NCBI GenBank assembly: GCA_027858325.1
Contig: JAQICU010000244.1
Location: forward strand, 1 to 17,208
Length of the DNA: 17,208 nucleotides
Direction of reading: 5' to 3'
Origin: Candidatus Cloacimonadota bacterium
GTDB taxonomy: Bacteria > Cloacimonadota > Cloacimonadia > Cloacimonadales > TCS61
The notes under the pieces are model-generated. The model was not told the DNA's origin. It made no database searches and saw only the letters and a list, made by a program, of their open reading frames with translations. Position 1 is the stretch's first letter; the number at the start of each line of letters is the position of its first letter. The position numbers and the translations under genes were made by a program. This document shows, piece after piece, positions 14,071-17,208 of this stretch.

Positions 14071-16185
14071 CTATTCCACGTCCTTGATGCAACGGACCGA
14101 GCTGCCATTTACCTTAGTGTAGGTGGCCGGGGTCACGTTGCCACCGTTGTAATCCAGTCTGCGGCTCCAGGCATATTCTGACGAGTCATCCGTAGAAGAC
14201 CACCAGTAGCCGTTGTTGCCAATGGTGTAGAATGTACCATAGCTGTGACGGTAGCCACCCGGAAGGCCTGAGAAACCATAATCGTCAGTGCCCCAGTTAT
14301 CATTGTCTTGGCTCCAACGGGGATGTTCATTAGTGTTACATTCTCCTCCTAGTGGAGAATCCACCTGCCTACACGATTTCAGCTCGTTTCCGTGTGGAGA
14401 GTCTATTCCACCAATATAATCAGTCAAAACAGTCCATTCGTCAACTGTTGGCACATGCCAACCAGCAGGTGCTAATCCCCTTGCGTCATCTACAGCATAC
14501 CAGTTATACAAAGCACCATAAGAGTCTTTCCAGCTAATATCATTATCATACCATACATACGCTCCTGTTGTGAGATCTGACCAGTCATCATCATTTGTAA
14601 CATTTGGAATCGGGTCACCGTTTCTGTAATGGGTTACTTCCAGATTTTCTGTCATCCAAATTTGACTGCCAATCACTAACGTTTCATAGACATTGCCGTC
14701 TATGTCGGTTACTGTGCCACTACCTCCACTAAAAGTAGTAAACTGCCAGATATCACCTGTAGTAGAATTAGAATGAATATCGTGTGCTTCTATCTTCCAG
14801 TAATAAGTTGTTTCTTCATTCAAAATACCTACATCGTAGATTGTTTCACCCTGCCCAGAATTAACCAAAGGTGGATTGGATGATGTGCCAAAATAGACAT
14901 CGTAAGTTAATGGGTCGTTTTCTGGATCGCTACATTGCCATGATAAATCTGTGTTAATTGAAACAGATGTTGCATTATCGGAGGGTAAGGGATTATTCGG
15001 TGGGTTAGGTGGTAGATTATTAATTGTTCCACTATCAGAAGCTATAGTAGTTTCCCAATTTATAAGGTTAATAGAGAAATCAGCTAAAGAGAAACTAAGA
15101 ATTTCTACTTCAAAACCCAAATTACCATTTACACCTCCTAAAAATTCCCATTGCCAATTAGGTGGAGTAACCTCTCCGTCAAATTTTAAATATGGTTCTG
15201 TTTCCATATAAGGACCAGCTACACTAGCGACCAATAAACTTAATTGTGGTTTTAAATAACCACGAGTCATTGCGTCTCCATTATAATCCCATTCAATTGG
15301 ATGTTGATCAAAGTTAAAACTTTTTTCCCATATTTCATTCCAGCCTTCATCATCAAAATACTCAGCACCAAATTCAATAGAAGCATCTGAATCAAACCCA
15401 CTTCCAACGGTTCCAGATAAGCTCAATTCTGTTTCAAAACCAGCTACAAAAGATAATTCAAAAATACAGGGAACAGGACCAATCATAAAAATAGGTGAAA
15501 CAAATTCTGCTATTGTTACATCATCATTATAGTTAATTGGAGCAGAAACTTCTAATTCTAAATCGCAATCGAATTGCATATTGCCTTCAGCACTTATCAT
15601 TAAATGTTGAATTTGAAACCAAGAAATATCTAATTCGTGATTTAAACTTGGTTCAAATTCAATATAGCCATCGGGTATAGTTGCATCAATGTCCACTCCA
15701 TTAACATTTCCAGAATATAATACGACATCATCTAAGTTTATGCCACCGCGACCGATAGAAACGCCTTCTGCTAATTTCTTAATTTCCCAACCACTTATTA
15801 ATCCACGGTTATTTATGTCGAATTGCACAGAACCGCTTATGTTACATTCTTCAATAATGTCTGTTAAACAAGCTTGTTCTGTTTCCATTATTATTTCGTT
15901 ATTTTCAATTTCAACAGATATTACTTTTCTCAAATATCCGTATCCTGTTTGACCTACGATTACATCACCAACATTAATTTCAGGTGGATCACCTGTAAAA
16001 GAGAATGTGTAAGTATCACCTTCTATTACTGGCTCTGATAATCCAATCTCATCAATAATAACAGTATTTTCGGATAACACTAAGTCATCTTCATTATTAT
16101 CAGGACCTGTACTATCTTCACTACAAGAGATGAAAATAAGCGATACAACAATCAACATAATAAATAACAATTTTGTCTTTTCCAT
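14071..16185 (-). CDS. FISUMP-domain surface lipoprotein
   Basis: This is a 704-residue secreted lipoprotein from ATG 16185, with GGAGG at 16191-16195 upstream; a TTG four codons earlier overlaps that site and is rejected. The signal peptide ends in lipobox 'FISC' (Cys21), followed by a Ser/Asp/Asn-rich linker. Residues about 35-385 are beta-rich and of no family I recognise. Residues about 388-485 form a fibronectin type III-like domain ('PPNPPNNPLPSDNATSV', 'TYYWKIEAHD'). Residues about 489-704 are a FISUMP domain (TIGR02145 type): 'GNVYETLVIGSQIWMTENL', 'YGALYNWYAV', 'GWHVPTVDEWTVLTDYIGG', 'GFSGLPGGYR', 'WWSSTDD' and 'SVRCIKD'. The FISUMP end is visibly more GC-rich (about 14080-14480) than the rest of the gene, suggesting separate origin. 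The function of FISUMP domains is unknown; a cell-surface or adhesive role is only inference. Its own promoter is at 16216-16243. Confidence 0.9.
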   Translation of the reverse strand: MEKTKLLFIMLIVVSLIFISCSEDSTGPDNNEDDLVLSENTVIIDEIGLSEPVIEGDTYTFSFTGDPPEINVGDVIVGQTGYGYLRKVISVEIENNEIIMETEQACLTDIIEECNISGSVQFDINNRGLISGWEIKKLAEGVSIGRGGINLDDVVLYSGNVNGVDIDATIPDGYIEFEPSLNHELDISWFQIQHLMISAEGNMQFDCDLELEVSAPINYNDDVTIAEFVSPIFMIGPVPCIFELSFVAGFETELSLSGTVGSGFDSDASIEFGAEYFDDEGWNEIWEKSFNFDQHPIEWDYNGDAMTRGYLKPQLSLLVASVAGPYMETEPYLKFDGEVTPPNWQWEFLGGVNGNLGFEVEILSFSLADFSINLINWETTIASDSGTINNLPPNPPNNPLPSDNATSVSINTDLSWQCSDPENDPLTYDVYFGTSSNPPLVNSGQGETIYDVGILNEETTYYWKIEAHDIHSNSTTGDIWQFTTFSGGSGTVTDIDGNVYETLVIGSQIWMTENLEVTHYRNGDPIPNVTNDDDWSDLTTGAYVWYDNDISWKDSYGALYNWYAVDDARGLAPAGWHVPTVDEWTVLTDYIGGIDSPHGNELKSCRQVDSPLGGECNTNEHPRWSQDNDNWGTDDYGFSGLPGGYRHSYGTFYTIGNNGYWWSSTDDSSEYAWSRRLDYNGGNVTPATYTKVNGSSVRCIKDVE

Positions 16186-16215
16186 CTTTTCCTCCAATTT
16201 TGGTTTTTATTAACG

Positions 16216-16243
16216 ATTTTAAGTCAGCGAATAAACCTGACAA
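16216..16243 (-). promoter_or_regulatory. Probable promoter of the FISUMP gene
   Basis: Read on the - strand, TTGTCA (16243-16238, five of six -35 bases), a 16-bp spacer and TAAAAT (16221-16216, five of six -10 bases) lie just upstream of the gene. The start site would be near 16209, giving a short leader of about 24 nt that includes the GGAGG site. Confidence 0.5.
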
Positions 16244-16269
16244 TTTTGATTATCGAAATTTTGGGTTTC

Positions 16270-16286
16270 TTCTAAACATCAAATTA
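16270..16286. repeat. Near-direct repeat, copy 1
   Basis: TTCTAAACATCAAATTA matches 15 of 17 bases of the copy at 16531-16547, in the same orientation. The two flank the structured element. Confidence 0.45.
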
Positions 16287-16349
16287 GAACCATTCTACAG
16301 TTTACTTTTTTATGAATCGATCATCCCCTACTCTCCTTTGAAAGTTACT

Positions 16350-16474
16350 TGTAATGTTTTGCGTGTGCGGCGGGATCGGAACGATCACGCCCAAAACAAA
16401 CTGACTAGCTGTTTGAATCGGAAGATTCAAACAAAGAGCACTGACCAGCCCTAAAGCCGACACGCTTGTTAGCC
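16350..16474 (-). other. attC-like recombination site candidate (integron cassette end), degenerate
   Basis: On the - strand the element begins GGCTAAC (16474-16468), close to the attC R'' consensus RYYYAAC. Then come AA and GCGTGTCGGC (16465-16456), which pairs with GCCGCACACGC (16371-16361) except for one extra C. An extrahelical base in an otherwise paired arm is typical of attC. The other end reads AAAACATTACAA, where a functional site would have GTTRRRY, so the cleavage triplet is altered. Total size is about 125 bp, within the usual attC range, and it sits 3' of a small gene in the same orientation, as in a cassette. Two inner hairpins are present (16369-16391 and 16410-16433). It could instead be an unrelated palindromic repeat or a structured RNA. 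Confidence 0.4.
16410..16433. repeat. 10-bp perfect hairpin inside the attC-like element
   Basis: TGTTTGAATC (16410-16419) and GATTCAAACA (16424-16433) flank a GGAA loop (TTCC on the - strand). It is flanked by near-identical CTGACTAGC (16401-16409) and CTGACCAGC (16441-16449). No T run follows on either strand. Confidence 0.75.
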
Positions 16475-16530
16475 ACATTCTCTGTAACCTCACCCTCGAT
16501 TATACAATTATTGAATCTTTATTAATAAAA

Positions 16531-16547
16531 TTCTAAACATTCAATTA
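16531..16547. repeat. Near-direct repeat, copy 2
   Basis: TTCTAAACATTCAATTA matches 15 of 17 bases of the copy at 16270-16286. It lies just after the stop of the small barrel-like gene. Confidence 0.45.
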
Positions 16548-16558
16548 TCATCATTAGA

Positions 16559-17110
16559 TTAAAATGTAAACGCTAATCCAACATTAATTAAATTTGATTG
16601 CAGTCCTATATCTAAAGAAGGTTGGAAATTGATTTTTCTTGAGACTTTAAAGCTGTATCCATATCCTACTGTTATTAATGGGCAAAAATAAACATTATTG
16701 TCAGAATCTACACCACTGTCTGTTGCAAATGATAGGGGAGGCATGAGAAAAAAACCTACTTTTAAAATTAAGAAAGATTTCTTTTTTTCAAGGTTCCAAA
16801 ATTTGTTAGCTTGAAGATAAATACTGTCGAAAAAACTTGAATTCATTGATTTGAACGTTATTTTTGGTCCTGCAACATGAGAAATTAACTCACTCTTATA
16901 ATTCAATGTTAGTTCCCAAATGTGATTTTCATATTTTTTATCTAATCCAAAACCTACTCTTATTCCAGAAAATATTCCGGTTGTAGGTGAAACAACGAAT
17001 ACGTATTCTCGTTTCTGATTCTTGGCAAATATTGGCGATATTAGAAATAGAATGAAAAGAATAATGAATATTTTACTTATTCTTAAATCAAAGGATTGGA
17101 TTTGAATCAT
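16559..17110 (-). CDS. Hypothetical small outer-membrane beta-barrel-like protein
   Basis: This is a 183-residue secreted protein of no family I recognise. A signal peptide spans about residues 1-29 (hydrophobic core 'IFIILFILFLISPIFA', likely cut after Ala29). The mature part has alternating hydrophobic/polar strands rich in Gly, Phe and Tyr ('GIFSGIRVGFGL', 'LITVGYGYSFKVS', 'SLDIGLQSNLINVGLAFTF') and ends in Phe, a mark of outer-membrane barrels. That suggests a small eight-stranded-type barrel. AGGAG at 17118-17122 precedes ATG 17110. A group II intron ends only about 40 bp upstream and I see no promoter in that gap, so transcription may come from or through the intron. The attC-like element lies downstream, so the gene may be a cassette-type accessory gene. 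Confidence 0.75.
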   Translation of the reverse strand: MIQIQSFDLRISKIFIILFILFLISPIFAKNQKREYVFVVSPTTGIFSGIRVGFGLDKKYENHIWELTLNYKSELISHVAGPKITFKSMNSSFFDSIYLQANKFWNLEKKKSFLILKVGFFLMPPLSFATDSGVDSDNNVYFCPLITVGYGYSFKVSRKINFQPSLDIGLQSNLINVGLAFTF

Positions 17111-17149
17111 AATTTAACTCCTTTCACTATCTCTTCTTGCTTGGCTGTG

Positions 17150-17208
17150 GTCGGATAAGGAAGAAGAATTGCTTCTTCTCCCTCTCCTCAGAACCGTACG
17201 TGCGATTT
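17150..17208 (-). mobile_element. Group II intron, 3' end (part of domain V and all of domain VI)
   Basis: Read on the - strand from the window edge: AAATCGC, then ACGTACGGTTC (17201-17191), which is the 3' strand of the conserved group II domain V helix. Domain VI follows: a GGAGAAGAA/TTCTTCTTCC hairpin with a GCAA loop (between 17182 and 17159) and an unpaired A at 17156. That A is seven bases from the end CCGAC at 17150, the usual distance for the branch-point adenosine, and the intron end fits the AY rule. The body, including the 5' half of domain V and any reverse transcriptase/maturase gene, lies beyond the window. The intron class cannot be told from this fragment. A degraded copy is possible. 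Confidence 0.78.

Larger units (their letters stand above)
16186..16558. other. Gene-free stretch between the two - strand genes
   Basis: This 373-bp stretch holds, in - strand order after the small barrel gene, one copy of a 17-bp near-repeat (16531-16547), the attC-like structured element (16350-16474), the second copy (16270-16286) and the FISUMP promoter. A 63-codon frame across the structured element is probably spurious. I see no other gene. Confidence 0.6.

Noticed and set aside
16185..16197. TTG 16197 as start of the FISUMP gene
   Set aside because: It overlaps the GGAGG ribosome binding site. ATG 16185 has ideal spacing and begins a clean lipoprotein signal.
16302..16493. 63-codon frame on the - strand across the attC-like element
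   Set aside because: It is fully inside structured repeat DNA, has no good ribosome binding site and shows no recognisable domain. Its length is expected from the GC-richer palindromic sequence alone.

Overview
The window is AT-rich bacterial DNA from a diderm (Gram-negative-type) organism. It encodes two complete tripartite RND efflux systems with TolC-like outer-membrane channels, a lipoprotein carrying a FISUMP domain (Fibrobacter succinogenes major paralogous domain), and a small outer-membrane-barrel-like protein. FISUMP proteins are common in Fibrobacter, Bacteroidota, Cloacimonadota and Marinimicrobia-type genomes. I would place the source in or near those groups, but this is an inference from protein style, not a proven assignment.

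Layout, left to right. (1) 18-6136: a compact + strand operon, tetR - tolC - adaptor lipoprotein - RND pump, with gaps of 12-19 bp, closed by a good intrinsic terminator at 6156-6192. Its promoter lies outside the window. (2) 6272-7339: a single M42 metallo-aminopeptidase gene. (3) 7369-13684: a second operon with the same gene order, starting with a near-consensus promoter (TTGACA-16-TCTAAT) and a GC-rich palindrome that is probably the operator of its own TetR. It ends in a strong terminator at 13714-13742. Unlike operon 1, its adaptor-pump junction is a 179-bp stretch filled with short repeats and hairpins. (4) 13743-14070: a gene-free stretch with an 18-bp perfect palindrome and a second inverted repeat. 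(5) 14071-17208: a - strand accessory-looking region. In transcription order it holds the 3' end of a group II intron (17208 to 17150), a small secreted barrel-like protein, a structured 125-bp element that looks like a degenerate integron attC site, and a 704-residue FISUMP lipoprotein with its own promoter.

How the genes work together. Each TetR repressor probably senses a compound and controls a pump. In each pump the inner-membrane RND transporter, lipid-anchored periplasmic adaptor and outer-membrane channel form one export machine. Pump 2 keeps the transmembrane-helix-4 aspartate used for proton coupling. Pump 1 has Thr-Asn there, so its energy coupling may differ. The right end looks like variable DNA shaped by mobile elements (group II intron, attC-like site, palindromes, a domain-shuffled surface protein).

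I saw no tRNA, rRNA, CRISPR array or transposase gene. I did not find a clearly new defence or other system. The most interesting leads are the altered proton relay of pump 1, the attC-like element next to the intron, and the repeat-filled gap inside operon 2.
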